A DNA stretch of 64,000 nucleotides from Adiantum capillus-veneris (taxonomy: Eukaryota; Streptophyta; Polypodiopsida; Polypodiales; Pteridaceae). The stretch lies in NCBI GenBank assembly GCA_014529385.2, contig CM043959.1, positions 65,735,253-65,799,252 of the forward strand, written 5' to 3'. Both the position numbers and the translations under genes were made by a program. The notes beneath the pieces are model-generated. The model was not told the origin of the DNA. It worked only from the letters and a program-made list of their open reading frames with translations, and ran no database searches. Positions 1 through 14,110 of this stretch are shown here, in pieces (positions within the stretch are counted from its first letter, which is position 1; every line of letters starts with the position of its first letter).

Positions 1-2280
1 ATGGTGTTGCTGAGAGGAAAAACAGGTCACTTACAGAAATGGCACGATGTATGGTCAAAAGTCAAGCTTTGCCGCATTCTTTTTGGCTTGAGGCCATCAT
101 GTGTGCCACTCATGTACTTAACATGTGTCCTATGAAAGCTTTATAGTCTATTACTCCATATGAAGCATGGCATGATAGAAAGCCTTCTATTGAGCACATG
201 CATGTTTTTGGTTGTTTGGCATATGCTTTGGTGCCACAAGTGCAGCGTAGAAAATTGGATGATAAAGTTGTCAAATGTATTTTTGTTGGTTATAGTGCTG
301 AAAGCAAAGGTTACAGGTTGTATCATCCGCAAACAAAACGTATTCTGGTTTCATGGGATGTAGTGTTTGTGGAAGATTCTGTTCAGCCCTTGCTATCATG
401 TACTAGAGACAGTAATGTAAGCTCACATGACATTTATGACACTTTGTTGCCTCTTTTCAATGGTGGAAATACGAATGTAAGTTCCAATGAGGCAAACGTA
501 CAGCCTATGGGGGTTTCTAAAAATGTTCTAGATCAGCCTATTACTGATGCAGATGTACATGATGCACTTGATGAGGAAAGGGCTGAAAATGAGGAGGCTA
601 GAGGTATGCCAAAATGGCTGGTGCACACTTTGCGTGACACTAAATTGGATGCACCTTTGTCTAGTCGTACTCGTTCAAGCTCTCACCATGCATCTTATGC
701 ATCAGATTGTTATGCTTTGGCTGTTCTAGCTTACATGATGTTAAGGAGCCTCTGTCTTTTGATGAAGTAGAGAATTCAGAAAATTGGATGGCTGCCATGC
801 AATTACAATATGATGCACTTATAGAAAATGACACATGGACTTTATGTGATTTTTCTCCTGGCAAAAAGTTCATTGGTACGAAGTGGGTTTACAAGTTAAA
901 ACGCAAGCCGGATGGTGAGATCGATCGCCATAAGGCTCGACTTGTTGCAAAGGGTTATGCACAGCTAAAAGGCAGTGATTATGAAGAGACTTTTGCTCCC
1001 ACTTGGCGTATGACTACTGTGCGTTTTCTATGTGCATTGGCAGCTCATTTTGGTTGGGATGTACATCAATTAGAATTTGTTACTGCTTTCTTGAATGGTG
1101 ACATATTTGAGGAAGTTTATGTAACGCAGCCTCGCGGTTTTGTCATAAAAGGACAAGAGGACAAAGTGTGCAAATGTAATAAGGCTTTGTATGGGTTGAA
1201 GCAATCTCCTCATGCTTGGTATGAGAAAGCTGATACTCATTTGGTCAAACAAGGCTTTCGTAACAGTCCAACACAAAGCACATTGTATGTAAAGCGTGAG
1301 GGTGATGTTTTCTCATTATGGTTCTTTATGTTGATGATTTGCTGATCACTGGACCAAATGAGAGACATATTGTTGAATTTAAGGCTGATTTGAATGCTAC
1401 TTTCAAGATGAAAGATTTGGGGCTGTTGCATCATTACTTGAGTATATAGTTTAAGCAGTGTGATGGTGGTATTGCCTTGTATCAGAAAAGTTACATAGAG
1501 ACAATGCTATGTAAGTTTGGACTTGAGGATTGCAAACTTATTGCCACTCCCATGGAAACAGGTTTGAAGTTGAGTCTACATGATGATTGCGATCCTGTTG
1601 ATGTCACTCTTTACCAAACTGCTGTTGGTTGCCTCATTTATGTATGCAACACGAGGCCAGATATTTAGTTTGCAGTCTCACAGGTCAGCAGATTCATGCA
1701 TAGCCCAGGGTCTAAGCATTGGCAGGCTGTCAAGAGGATTTTCCGCTACCTTAGTGGCACTTTACATCTTTTCTTGTTTTATCCCAAGGGGGGATCATTG
1801 CCCAGACTTACATGCTTTTTCGGACTCAGATTGGGTTGGTTGTTTTGACACGTGAGTGTCCACAAGTGGTTTTTGTTTCATGCTTGGTAGTTCATGTATA
1901 TCATGGTTGAGCAAGAAGCAACCTTTTGTGGCCACTTCGAGTTGTGAGGCTGAGTACAGGGCAGTCTTCACAGCTACGGTTGAGTGTATATGGCTCAGAC
2001 GCCTTATGGCTGATTTGGTGTTGGGACAGGACACTGCCAACACTATCTACACTGACAGTGAGAGCGCATTGGCAATTGCAAGGAACCTAGTTTTTCATGC
2101 TCACACAAAGCACATTGAGGTGCATTACCACTATGTCAGGGAGAGGCTCTCAGCAGGAGAGATCAGCTTGGCTTATGTGTCAACACAGGACAACCTTGTA
2201 GATCGTTTCACAAAGGCATTGTCTCGTGAGAAGCTTGAATCTTTCCGCAAAGCTTTGGGCTTACTACCCTTTGTGGACTG
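1..2280 (+). pseudogene. Copia-1 pol remnant: integrase C-terminus, reverse transcriptase, RNase H
   Basis: The reading begins just after the integrase PQPNGV region (GVAERKNRS in frame from base 3) and continues through the typical post-integrase stretch (YEAWHDRKPS, VFVGYS-like). Reverse transcriptase follows with KWVYKLKRKPDG, ARLVAKGYAQ, TAFLNGD and ALYGLKQSP. The YVDD catalytic box lies near 1327-1340. RNase H follows with SSCEAEYRAV and YTDSESALA, ending at the stop at 2278-2280. Damage is clear: an in-frame TAG near 145, a 1-nt loss near 725 relative to Copia-2, a shift near 1310 just before YVDD, further stops near 1449 and 1666, and a shift between about 1790 and 1860. No functional polyprotein can be read. 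Copia pol normally makes protease, integrase and RT-RNase H for replication in virus-like particles. Confidence 0.93.
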
Positions 2281-2356
2281 AACATGTCCTCAGGGCATGG
2301 CACTTCCTTTTATTCATGTGCTAGCTCTCCTTCACCGCATCACTCCAGGGGGGATT

Positions 2357-2583
2357 TGATACCATATACATGTGGCAGTGATGTGTGTGAACACACTAGG
2401 ACCGCCGGGGCATTTTTTCCCTCTTTAGGAGGTTTTTTCCCCCGTTCATTGTATATACGCCCATCACTCTAGGGCTATCTATCTTTCCATTGCATACTAA
2501 GAAACACACTTTCTATTGTGTGCCTTGCGCTTCCTTCGTCTTCTCCAAGCTGTGTGCGCTTCTCTGCAACCCTAATTCCAACA
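2357..2583 (+). repeat. Copia-1 3' LTR
   Basis: 227 bp beginning TGATACCATATACATG and ending CCTAATTCCAACA (TG...CA ends). It follows a polypurine tract at about 2346-2353. It aligns with the two full LTRs of Copia-2. It contains a TATA-like TGTATATACGCC near 2449, the likely start-site region of the element's own promoter. Confidence 0.92.
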
Positions 2584-2681
2584 ATTTCAATCCAAATTTG
2601 ATAATTTTTTGAAATTCAAAGACATCCTCATCCGCTACCAAACTTGGTGGCTATGTGGAAATATTTGGTTGAGGGGCTCTG

Positions 2682-2899
<218 letters not shown>

Positions 2900-3471
2900 C
2901 GTTGTTGTATTAAGATATTACATATAGACAAAAGAACATTTTGAGCAGACATTAGTAAGGTGATTTTCACAAAAACAATTTTTGCATTCGACTCTTTTTT
3001 GTACAATATCCACTTATCCTATAATTCGGACTTAACCAGTATATGAGGATGAAATATGCCTTCATCTCCAAGGTAACACTACAGAAACTCTAAACCTTTT
3101 TTAGCAAAGATAGTAGTAAAGGGCCGGGGGGTCTCTTCATGAGGGGGCACAAAAGTGTTTGATGGTGAAGAAGAAATAGCTACCCTCATGGAAAAGCTAA
3201 TAAGGGTAGTTGGTGCGTCTCTCTATGGTACAGAGTGATTGAAGATAAACGACCACAGGAATTGACGTAGCATGCAAGCATTGAGTGAAGTAGACGTAGC
3301 ATGCAAGCGTTGCACTCCCAACTCTAATTTTACGCTTGTGCAGCTAAGAAATATCAGAGAAGAGCTTGCTTTTTAAAGACTCATCATACATACAAATTAA
3401 ATGAAAAGGCCTCTTACATATCGCGCCCAACTTCCAATTTAGGCATCGACATTCTCCCACAAGAAATGATC

Positions 3472-3695
3472 TTTTTTTTTAAGAATTGGCTAAAACTTTG
3501 AAATTACAACACACACACCCAAACCCCATAGGTGGAGGCAACTCAACTTCAAAGCCGAGTCTTCCCACCGGGCAAGGATGGCCAACCCATCATCTGAACT
3601 ACGAGAACAACATGTCACACATGCTATTAAGGGGGTTTGAACCTAAGACCTTAGATGCAAGGGGCTCATGCTCTACCAACCAAGCTGGCACTCGT
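3472..3695 (-). repeat. tRNA-derived SINE-like segment, unit 1
   Basis: Read on the minus strand, it begins AGTGCCAGCTTGGTTGGTAGAGC, a tRNA 5' region holding a pol III A box. About 35 nt later comes a perfect B box, GGTTCAAACC. The body then reads through GGGTTGGCCATCC and CCACCTATGGGG to TGTGTGTGTTGTAATTTC and ends in an A-rich tail (plus-strand T run at 3472-3480). Head, body and tail follow the SINE plan. Confidence 0.75.
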
Positions 3696-4617
3696 TGAAA
3701 AAATGAATAATCAATTTTTCTTTGATGATTCGTTCAACAATTTTTTTAAAAATAATTGGGCTCTATTTTTCTTAAAATCATCACAAATTTTTTTCTTTTA
3801 CTCTTCCACTCAAAACGAGCATTTTTAAGTTTCAAAGCAGCATTCAGACACACTTTTCCCAAACATTACTCTCCAACATGCCTTCTTATGACCTCTCGCT
3901 TTGCCTAAGCCCTTGCTTTGCTTACTTTGGCTCTTTCCATGAACGTGATCTGTAGAATATAGCATTAGGCTCCACAATAATTCTCCCATGTTACAATCAC
4001 TAAATCTAGCAAGAATTATAGATAAGATTGTGTATAACTCGTTAATGGTATGGTTTTGATTGTCTAGGAAAGAGAGAGAAGAAATAGACTGGTTAGAGAC
4101 AGACAAAGAGAAAGAGGCATGCCAACATCATGGGCTAAAGCCATATCATCCTATGACAAAAGGATTTTATCATTAACTTAACAAAACAAACATCCAATGT
4201 AGCGCAACAACAACAATCTTATCAGATGTAGCACATTCGAGCAAGATGTACCCTTCATAAGGAGCACTTGATGTTCATTACTCTCTTAAGGATAGTCCCT
4301 ATTCTTCTAATGGGATCTGACTGGCTTGCACTTGAAAGTTGCAAGCCAGCAAGCAATTACATAGCAATTTTGCAATTTTTAAGGGAGGTAGCATGCAATA
4401 CTATGTTCAAAATCATTTTTAGAATTGTAGTTTTAAAAAAATTTGCATAATTTATGTTTCTATATGCTAAACAACGGTGAGATCCTTAAGAATAATGGAG
4501 CTCATCCTATGAAATATTTCAGTTCAAATTTGATAATTTTCTAAAATTCTTAGACATCCTCGTCCCCGCTACCAAACTTGGTGGCTATGTGGCAATATTT
4601 GGTTGAGGGGCTTTGAC

Positions 4618-4896
<279 letters not shown>

Positions 4897-5504
4897 GTTG
4901 ATAGATTAAGATATTACTTATACACGAAAGAACATTTTCAACAAAAGATGATTGGCTTCACAGATTAGGAAGGTGATTTACACAAACACTATTTTGCATT
5001 TGACTCATTTTTGTACAATATAAATAGAATGAGCTAATCATTCTAGTTATCCTATACTTTTGGACATAGCTAGTATATGAGGATGAAATATTCCTTCATC
5101 TCCAAGGTCGGATTGCAAAAACTTTAAACCTTTTTAAGCAAAGATAGCAGTGAAGGGACAGGGGGTCACTTCGAGAGGGGGCACAGAAGATTTTCATGGT
5201 GAAGAAGGAATAGCTAACCTCATGGAAAAGCTAATAAGGGTAGTTGGTGTGTCTCTCTGTGGTACCAAGCGGTTGTAGATAAGCAGCCATAGGAATTGAC
5301 GTAACATGCAAGCGTTGGGTCAAGTAGACATAGCATGCAAGCGTTGCACTCCTAACATTAATTTTGCGCTTGTGGGGCTGAGAAATTTCAAAGAAAAGAT
5401 GGCTCTTTAAAGACTCCTCATACATACAAAGTAAATGAAAAGGCTTCTTACATATTGCGCCCAACTTCCAATTTGTGCATCGACATTCTCACATAGGAAA
5501 TTAA

Positions 5505-5747
5505 CTTTTTTTCTTTTAGAATTACCGACAAATTTGAAATTACAACACACACACCCAACCCCCATAGGTGGAGGCAATCCAACTCTTTAGCTGAGTCTTC
5601 CCACCAGCAGGTAAGGATGGCCAACCCATCATATGAACTACGGGAACAACCCCTAAGGGCTACATGTCACACAATCTATCAAGGAGGTTTGAACCTAAGA
5701 CCTTAGATAGAAGGGGCTTTTCCTCTACCAACCGAGCTAGCACTCGG
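5505..5747 (-). repeat. tRNA-derived SINE-like segment, unit 2
   Basis: Same structure as at 3472-3695, with A box GCTAGCTCGGTTGGTAGAG and B box GGTTCAAACC on the minus strand and a T-rich plus-strand left end at about 5505. It includes the extra GTAGCCCTTAGGGGTTGTTCC block missing from units 1 and 4. Confidence 0.75.
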
Positions 5748-6632
5748 CTACTAAATGAATAATCATTTTGCTTTGATGATTCATTCAACAATTTTTTTTT
5801 CAAAATAATTGGCTCTATTTTTCTTAAAATCGACACAGAATTTTTCCTTTTACTCCTCTCAACGAGCATTTTTTCATTTCAAAGAAGTGTTGAGACACAC
5901 TTTTCCCAAACACTACTCTCCAACATGCCTTCTTATGACCTCTCGCTTTGCCTAATCTCTTGATCTCCTTACTTTTGCTTTTTCTATGAGAATTATCTGC
6001 TGAATATAGCATTAGGCTCCACAATAATTCTCCCATTCAACAATCACTAAATCTAGCAAGAATTGTACATAAGATTGTGTATAGCTCGATAATGGTACTG
6101 TTTTGCTTGTCTAGGAAAGAGAGAGAAGGAATGGACGGTTTAGAGATAGACAGAGACAAAGAGGCATGCCAACATCATGGACCAAATCCATATTATCCTA
6201 TGACAAAAGAATTTTATCATTAACTTAACAAAACAAACATCCAATGTAGCAGAACAAAAACAATCTCATTGGATGTAGCACATTCAAGCAAGATGAGCCC
6301 CTCATAAGGTGCACTTGATGTTCACTAGTCTTCTAGTGGGCTTTGACTAGCTTGCACTTGAAAGTTGTAAGCAATTACGTAGCAATTTCTCAATTTGTAT
6401 AGGAGGTAGCATGCATTACTATGCTCAAAATCATTCTTAGTGATGATATTTTAAAAACAAATGCATAATTTATGTTTCTATATGCTAAACCATGGTGAGA
6501 TTACTAATAATAACTGGAGCTCATCCTATGAAATATTTCAGTCCAAATTTGATAATTTTTAAAATTCTTAGACATCCTCGTCCTCTACCAAACTTGGTGG
6601 CTATGTGGAAATATTTGGTTAAGGGGCCCTGA

Positions 6633-6634
<2 letters not shown>

Positions 6635-6668
<34 letters not shown>

Positions 6669-6701
6669 GATGGTTTCACAAACTCTTTGATCTAGGACAA
6701 G

Positions 6702-6784
<83 letters not shown>
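6635..6784. repeat. Unit 3 microsatellite pair (CA)n then (TG)n
   Basis: At the position where units 1, 2, 6 and 7 carry (GA)n, this unit has (CA)n at 6635-6664. (TG)n follows at 6705-6784. Confidence 0.98.
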
Positions 6785-6788
<4 letters not shown>

Positions 6789-7402
6789 GTTGTTATATTA
6801 AGATATTACTTATACACAAAAGAACATTGTGATCCAAAGATGATTGGCTTCAATCATTAGGAAGATAATTTACGCAAAAAGAATTTTGCATTCGACTCAT
6901 TTTTGTACAATATAATCAAAATGAACTAATAATTATAGTTATCCTATACGTTAGGGCTTAACCAGTATATGAAAATGAAATATGCCTTCCTCTCCAAGGT
7001 CCGAATGTAAAAACTCTAAACCTTTTTTAGCAAAGATAGCAGTGAAGGGCCACGGGGTCGCTTTGTGAGGGAGCACAGAAGAGTTTCATGGTGAAGAACA
7101 AATAGCGACCCTCATGGAAAATCTAAGAAAGGTAGGTCATGTGTCTCTTTGTGGTACCGTGTGGTTTGAAGACAAGCGGCCACCGCGCAGGAATTGACAT
7201 AGCATGCAAGCGCTGAGTGAAGCAGATGTAGCATGTAAGCGATGCGCTCCCAACGTTAATTTTGCACTTGTGCAGATGAGAAATTTCAGAGAAGAGCTCG
7301 CTCTTTAAAGAATCCTCATACATACAAAGTAAAAAAAAAGGCCTCTTGTATATCGCGCCCAACTTCCAATTTGCGCATCGACATTCTCCCACAGGAAATG
7401 AT

Positions 7403-7640
7403 CTTTTTTTTTTTGAGAATTACCTACAACTTTGAAGTTACAACACACACACCTAACCCCCATAGGTGGAGGCAACCCAACTCTTAAGCTGAGTCTTCCC
7501 ACCTGATAAGGATGACCAACCCATCATATGAACTACGGGAACAACCCCTAAGGGCTACATGTCACCCGACCTGTCAAGGGGGTTTGAACCTAAGACCTTA
7601 GACACAAGGGGCTCTTGCTCTACCAATCGCGCTAGCACTC
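7403..7640 (-). repeat. tRNA-derived SINE-like segment, unit 3
   Basis: Minus-strand A box TAGCGCGATTGGTAGAGC, B box GGTTCAAACC, and an A tail (T run at 7403-7414). Confidence 0.75.
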
Positions 7641-8559
7641 ATTATGAAAATGAATAATCATTTTTTCTTTGATGATTCGTTTAATATTTTTTTTAAAATA
7701 ATTGGGCTCTATTTTTCTTAAAATCAACAAAAAACTTTTCCTTTTACTCTTCCTCTGAACGAGCATTTTTTAATTTCAAAGCAGTGTTGAGACAGACTTT
7801 TCCCAAACACTACTCTCCAACATGCCTTCGTATGACCTCTCGCTTCACCTAAGCCCTTGCTCTACTTACTTTCTCAACTTCCATGAGAGTGATATGCAGA
7901 ATATGGCATTAGGCTCCACAATAATGCTCCCATTTCACCATCATTGAATCTAGCAAGAATTGTAGATAAGACTATGTATAGCTCGATAATGGTACGGTTT
8001 TGCTTGTCTAGGAAGGAGCAAGAAGGAATGGACGGGTTAGAGAAAGATAGAGACAAAGAGGCATGCCAACATCATGGTCCAAATCCATATCATCCTATGA
8101 CAAAAGAATTTTATCATTAACTTAACAAAACAAACATCCAATGTAGCAGAACAACAACAATAGCATTGGATGTAGCACATTCAAGCAAGATGTGCCCCTC
8201 ATAATGTGGACTTGATGTTCACTACTCTCTCCAACCTGATAGTCCCTAGTCTTCTAGTGGGCTTTGACTAGCTTGCACTTGAATGTTGAAGCAATTACGT
8301 AGAAATTTCTCAATTTTTAGAGGAGGTAGCATGCAATACTATGTTCAAAATCATTCTTAGTGATGAAGTTTCAAAAAAAATTAATGCATAATTTATGTTT
8401 CTATATGCTAAACAATGGTGAGATCCCTAATAATAATGCGAACTCATCCTATGAAATATTTCCATCCAAATTTGATAATTTTTTGAAATTCAAAGACATC
8501 CTCATATGCTACCAAACTTGGTGGCTATGTGGAAATATTTGGTTGAGGGGCTCTGACTC

Positions 8560-8798
<239 letters not shown>

Positions 8799-9392
8799 AT
8801 GTGTGTTATTGTTTTTGTATTAAGATATTATATATATACAAAAGAACATTTTGATCAAAAGAGGATTGGCTTCAGACATTAGGAAGGTGATTCGCACAAA
8901 AACAATTTTGCATTCGACTCATTTTTGTACAATATAATCAGAATGAACTAATCATTCCAATTATCCTATACTTTAGGACTTAACCAGTATATGAGGATGA
9001 AATATGCCTTCATCTCCAAGGTCCAAGTGCAGAAACTCTAAACCTTTTTTAGCAAAGATAGTAGTAAAGGGCCGGGGGGGTCTCTTCATGAGGGGGCATA
9101 GAAGATTTTGATGGTGAAGAAGAAATAGCTACCCTCATGGAAAAGCTAATAAGGGTAGTTGGTGCGTCTCTCTCTGGTACCGAGCGGTTGAAGATAAGCG
9201 ACCACAGGAATTGACGTAGCATGCAAGCGTTGCACTCCCAACGGTAATTTTGCGCTTGTGCAGCTAAGAAATTTCAGAGAAGAGCTCACTCTTTAAAGAC
9301 TCATCATACATACAAATTAAATGAAAAGGCCTCTTTCATATCGCGCCCAACTTCCAATTTAGGCATTGACATTCTCCCACAGGAAATGATCC

Positions 9393-9616
9393 TTTTTTGT
9401 TTGAGAATTAGCTAAAACTTTGAAATTACAACACACACACCCAACCCCCATAGGTGGAGGCAACCCAACTTCAAAGGCGAGTCTTCCCACCCGGTAAGGA
9501 TGGCCAACCCATCATATGAACTACGGGAACAACATGTCACACGTGCTATGAAGGGGGTTTAAACCTAAGACCTTAGAGGCAAGGGGCTCATGCTCTACCA
9601 ACCGAGCTAGCACTCA
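9393..9616 (-). repeat. tRNA-derived SINE-like segment, unit 4
   Basis: A box TAGCTCGGTTGGTAGAGC. The B box has one change (GGTTTAAACC). The A-rich tail is interrupted by other bases. It lacks the internal CCCTTAGGGG block, as unit 1 does. Confidence 0.72.
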
Positions 9617-10532
9617 TTGACAAAATGAATAATCATTTTTTCTTTGATGATTCGTTCAACAATTTTTTTTTAAATAATTGGCCTCTATTTTTCTTAAAGT
9701 CGACACAAAATTTTTCCTTTTACTCTTCCTCTCAAAACCAGCATTTTTTAATTTAAAGCAGCATTCAGACACACTTTTTCCAAACATTACTCTCCAACAT
9801 GCATTCTTATGACCTCTCATGTTGCCTAAGCCCTTGCTTTGCTTACTTTGGCTCTTTCCATGAATGTGATGTGTAGAATATAGCATTAGGCTCCACATTA
9901 ATTCTCCCATTCTACAATCACTAAATCTAGCAAGAAATATAGATAAGATTGTGTATAACTCGTTAATGGTACAGTTTTGCTTGTCTAGGAAAGAGAGAGA
10001 AGAAATAGACTGGTTAGAGGCAGACAGAGAGAAAGAGGCATGCCAACATCATGGGCTAAAGCCATATCATCCTATGACAAAAGGATTTTATCATTAACTT
10101 AACAAAACAAACATCCAATGTAGCAGAACAACAACAATCTCATCAGATGTAGCACATTCAAGCAAGATGTACCCCTCATAAGGTGCACTTGATGTTCACT
10201 ACTCTCTCAAGGATAGTCCCTAGTCTTCTAGTGGGTTTTGACTAGCTTGCACTTGAAAGTTGAAGCAATTACGTAGCAATTTCTTAATTTGTAGAGGAGG
10301 TAGCATGCAATACTATGTTCAAAATCATTCTTAGTGATGAAGTTTCAAATAAAATAATGCATAATTTATGTTTGTAATATGCTAAACGACGGTGAGATCC
10401 CTAATAATAATGGCAGCTCATCCTATGAAATATTTCACACCAAATTTGATAATTTTTTGAAATTCTTAGACATCCTCATCGGCTACCAAGCTTGGTGGCT
10501 ATGTGGCAATATTTGGTTGAGGGGCTTTGACT

Positions 10533-10566
<34 letters not shown>

Positions 10567-10599
10567 TGGTTTCTCAAACACTTTGATCGAGGAGGACAA

Positions 10600-10693
<94 letters not shown>
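10533..10693. repeat. Unit 5 microsatellite pair (CA)n then (TG)n
   Basis: (CA)n at 10533-10560 replaces the GA tract, as in unit 3. (TG)n is at 10606-10693. Confidence 0.98.
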
Positions 10694-10695
<2 letters not shown>

Positions 10696-11314
10696 TGATC
10701 CTCTTTTGATCAAAATCTTCTTTTGTGTATGAGTAATATCTTAATATAACAACAATAACACTAGCTTCAGACATTAAAAAGGTGATTTGCACAAAAACAA
10801 TTTTGCATTCTGACTCATTTTTGTACAATATAATCATAATGAACTAATCATTCCAATTATCCTATACTTTATGACTTAACAAGTATATGAGGATGGAATA
10901 TGCCTTCATCTCCAAGCTCCGACTATAGAAACTCTAAACCTTTTTGAGCAAAGACAGGAGTGAAGGGCCAGGGGGTCTCTTTGTGAGGGGGTGCAAAAGA
11001 GTTTCATGGTGAAGAAGGAATAGCTACCCTCATGGAAAATCTTATTAGGGTAGTTGATGTGTCTCTGTGTGGTACCGAGCGATTGAAGATAAGTGGCCAC
11101 AGGAATTGACATAGCATGCAAGCGCTGAGTGAAGTAGACGTAGCATGCAAGCATTGCGCTCCCAAGGTTAATTGTGCGCTTGTGCAGCGGAGCAATTTTA
11201 GAGAAGAGCTCACTCTTTAAAGACTCCTCATACATACAAAGTAAATGAAAATGCCTCTTACATATTGCGCCCAACTTCCAATTTGCGCATCGACATTCTC
11301 CCACAGGAAATTAT

Positions 11315-11554
11315 CTTTCTATTTTTTGAGAAGTAACTACAACTTTGAAATTACAACACACACACCCAATCCCCATAGGTGGACGCAACCCAACTCTTAA
11401 TCTGAGTCTTCCCACCGGGTAAAGATGGCCAACCCATCATATGAACTATGGGAACAACCCCTAAGGGCTACATGTCACACGAGCTATCAAGGGGTTTTAA
11501 ACCTAAAACCTTAGACACAAGGGGCTCTTGCTCTACCAACCGTGCTAGCACTCA
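11315..11554 (-). repeat. tRNA-derived SINE-like segment, unit 5
   Basis: A box TAGCACGGTTGGTAGAGC, with a mutated B box (GGTTTAAAACC). Same order and length as the other copies. Confidence 0.72.
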
Positions 11555-12463
11555 TTGACAAAATGAATAATAATTTTTGCTTTGATGATCTCGTTCAACA
11601 ATTTTCTTAAAAATAAGAGGGCTCTATTTTTCTTAAAATCGACATGGAATTTTTCCTTTTACTCTTCCTCTCAAAGAGCACTTTTTAATTATAACGCAGC
11701 ATTCAGACACACTTTTCCCAAACACTACTCTCCAGCATGCCTTCTTATGACCTCTCACTTTGCCTAAGCCCTTGCTCTACTTACTGTCACTCTTTACATG
11801 AGAGTGATCTACAAAATATAGCATTAGGCTCCACAATAATTCTCCCATTCTATAGTCACTAAATCTAGCAAGTATTGTAGATAATATTGTGTATAGCTCG
11901 ATAATGGTACGGTTCTGCTTGTCTATAAAATAGAGAGAGAATGGATGGGTTAGAGAGATACAAAGACAAAGAGGCATGCCAACATCATGGGCTAAAGCCA
12001 TATCATCCTATGACAAAAGAATTTTATCATTAACTTAACAAAACAAACATCCAATGTAGCAGAACAACAACAATCTCATTGGATGTAGCACATTCAATCA
12101 AGATGTACCCCTCATAAGGTGCACTTGATGTTCACTACTCTCTCAAGGATAGACCATAGTCTTCTAGTGGGCTTTGATTGGCTTGCACTTGAAAGCTGCA
12201 AGCAATGAGGTAGCAATTTCTCAATTTGTAGAAGAGATAGCATGCAATACCATGTTCAAAATCATTCTTAGTGATGAAGTTTCAAAAAACATAATGCATA
12301 ATTTATGTATCTATATGTTAAACGAGAGCGAGATCCCTAATAATAATTGGAGCTCATCCTATGAAATATTTCAGTCTAAATTTGATAATTTTTTGAAGCT
12401 CTTAGACATCCTCTTCCTCTACCAAACTTGGTGGCTATGTGGCAATATTTGGTTGAGGAGCTC

Positions 12464-12465
<2 letters not shown>

Positions 12466-12513
<48 letters not shown>

Positions 12514-12620
12514 TTTCTCAAACGCTTTGATCTAGGACAATTATGTGTGTGTGTGTGTGTGTGTGTGTTATTATTGTTATATCAAGATATTACTTATGCA
12601 CACTTTTGATCGAGGACAAT

Positions 12621-12704
<84 letters not shown>
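12466..12704. repeat. Unit 6 microsatellites (GA)n and a duplicated (TG)n block
   Basis: (GA)n at 12466-12510, then two TG tracts (12543-12568 and 12623-12704). The stretch TTTGATC...GGACAATTATGTG and the following ATTATTGTTATAT...AAGATATTACTTAT occur twice, so about 80 bp around the TG tract was duplicated. Confidence 0.95.
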
Positions 12705-12706
<2 letters not shown>

Positions 12707-13322
12707 ATTATTGTTATATTAAGATATTACTTATACACAAAAAAACATTTTGATCAAAAGACAATTGGCTTCAGACATTAAGAAGGTGATTTGTAGAAAA
12801 ACGATTTTGCATTCGACTCATTTTTGTACAATATAATCAGAGTGAACTTATCATTCCAGTTATCCTATAGTTTAGGACTTAACTAGTATATGAGGATGAA
12901 ATATGCCTTCATCTCAAAGGTCTGACATCAAAAACTCTAAACCTTTTTGAGCAAAGACAGCAGTGACGGGCCGGTGGGTCTCTTTGTGAGGGGGAGCAGA
13001 AGAGTTTCATGGTGAAGAAGGAATAGCTACCCTCATGGAAAAGTTAATAAGGGTAGTTGGTGTGTCTCTCTATGGTACCGAGCGGTTGAAAAGAAGTGGC
13101 TACAAGAATTTATGTAGCATGCAAGCACTGAGTGAAGTAGACGTAGCATGCAAGCATTTTTCTCCCAAAGTTAATTTTGTGCTTGTGCGACTGACAAATT
13201 TCAGAGAAGAGCGTGCTTTTTAACAATGCCTTATACATACAAAGTAAATGAAAAGGCCTCTTATACATATCGCACACAACTAGTAATTTGCGCATCAACA
13301 TTCTCCCACAGGAAATAATCAT

Positions 13323-13549
13323 TTCTTTTTTTAGAATTACCCACAACTTAAATTTACAACACACACACCCAACCCCCATAGGTGGAGGCAACCCAGCTCT
13401 TAAATTGAGTCTTCTCACCAAATAAGGATGGCCAACCCATCATATGGACTATGGGAACAACCCTTAAGGAGCTACATGTCACACGAGTTGTCAAGGGGGT
13501 TTGAACCTAAGACAAGGGGCTCCTACTCTACCAACCAAGCTAGCACTCA
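13323..13549 (-). repeat. tRNA-derived SINE-like segment, unit 6
   Basis: A box TAGCTTGGTTGGTAGAG and B box GGTTCAAACC. About 8 bp between the boxes (the ACCTTAGA block of other units) is deleted. The head of this copy was duplicated again at 13789-13866. Confidence 0.72.
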
Positions 13550-14110
13550 TTGAGAAAAGGAATAATTATTTTTGCTTTGATGATTCGTTCAACAAAAAAA
13601 AATTAGATTAATTGGGCTCTATTTTTCTTAAGATCTAGATGGAATTTTTCCTTTTACTCTTCCACGAGCATTTTTTAATTTCAAAGCAATGTTGAGACAC
13701 ACTTTTCCCAAACACTACTCTCCAACATGCTTTCTAATGACCTCGCACTTCGCCTAAGCCCAAGCTTGTTGTGCTTACTTTCGCTCCTTACATGTCACGT
13801 GAGATGTCAAGGGGGTTTGAACCTAAGACAAGGGGCTCCTACTCTACCAACCAAGCTAGCACTTGTTGAGAAAAGGAATAATTATTGTTGCTTTGATGAT
13901 TCGTTCAAAAATTTAAAAAAAAGAATAATTAGGCTCTATTTTTCTTAAAATCTAGACGGAATTTTTTATTTAACTCTTCCTCTCAACGAGCATTTTTTAA
14001 TTTCAAAGCAACATTGAGACACACGTTTTCCAAACACTACTCTCCAACATGCCTCCTTATGACCTCTTACTTCACCTAAGCCCTTGCTCTGCTTACTTTC
14101 ACTCCTTGCA
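13473..14110 (+). repeat. 316-bp direct duplication inside unit 6
   Basis: The block starting TACATGTCAC at 13473 starts again at 13789. Both copies share GGGGGTTTGAACCTAAGACAAGG and the CACTACTCTCCAACATGC region. This explains why unit 6 is about 2.3 kb rather than 1.9-2.0 kb. Confidence 0.9.

Larger units (their letters stand above)
1..2583 (+). mobile_element. Copia-1, 3' part of a Ty1/Copia LTR retrotransposon
   Basis: The window opens inside an integrase and runs through reverse transcriptase and RNase H to a polypurine tract (CAGGGGGG) and a 3' LTR. The same order and closely similar sequence recur in Copia-2 at 21460-23998, so both belong to one family. The 5' half lies outside the window. 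The sequence right of the LTR (ATTTC, then AATCCAAATTTG) is the interior of a tandem-array unit, so the element inserted into the array. ATTTC is the expected position of the 5-bp target duplication; its partner is off the left edge. Confidence 0.95.
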
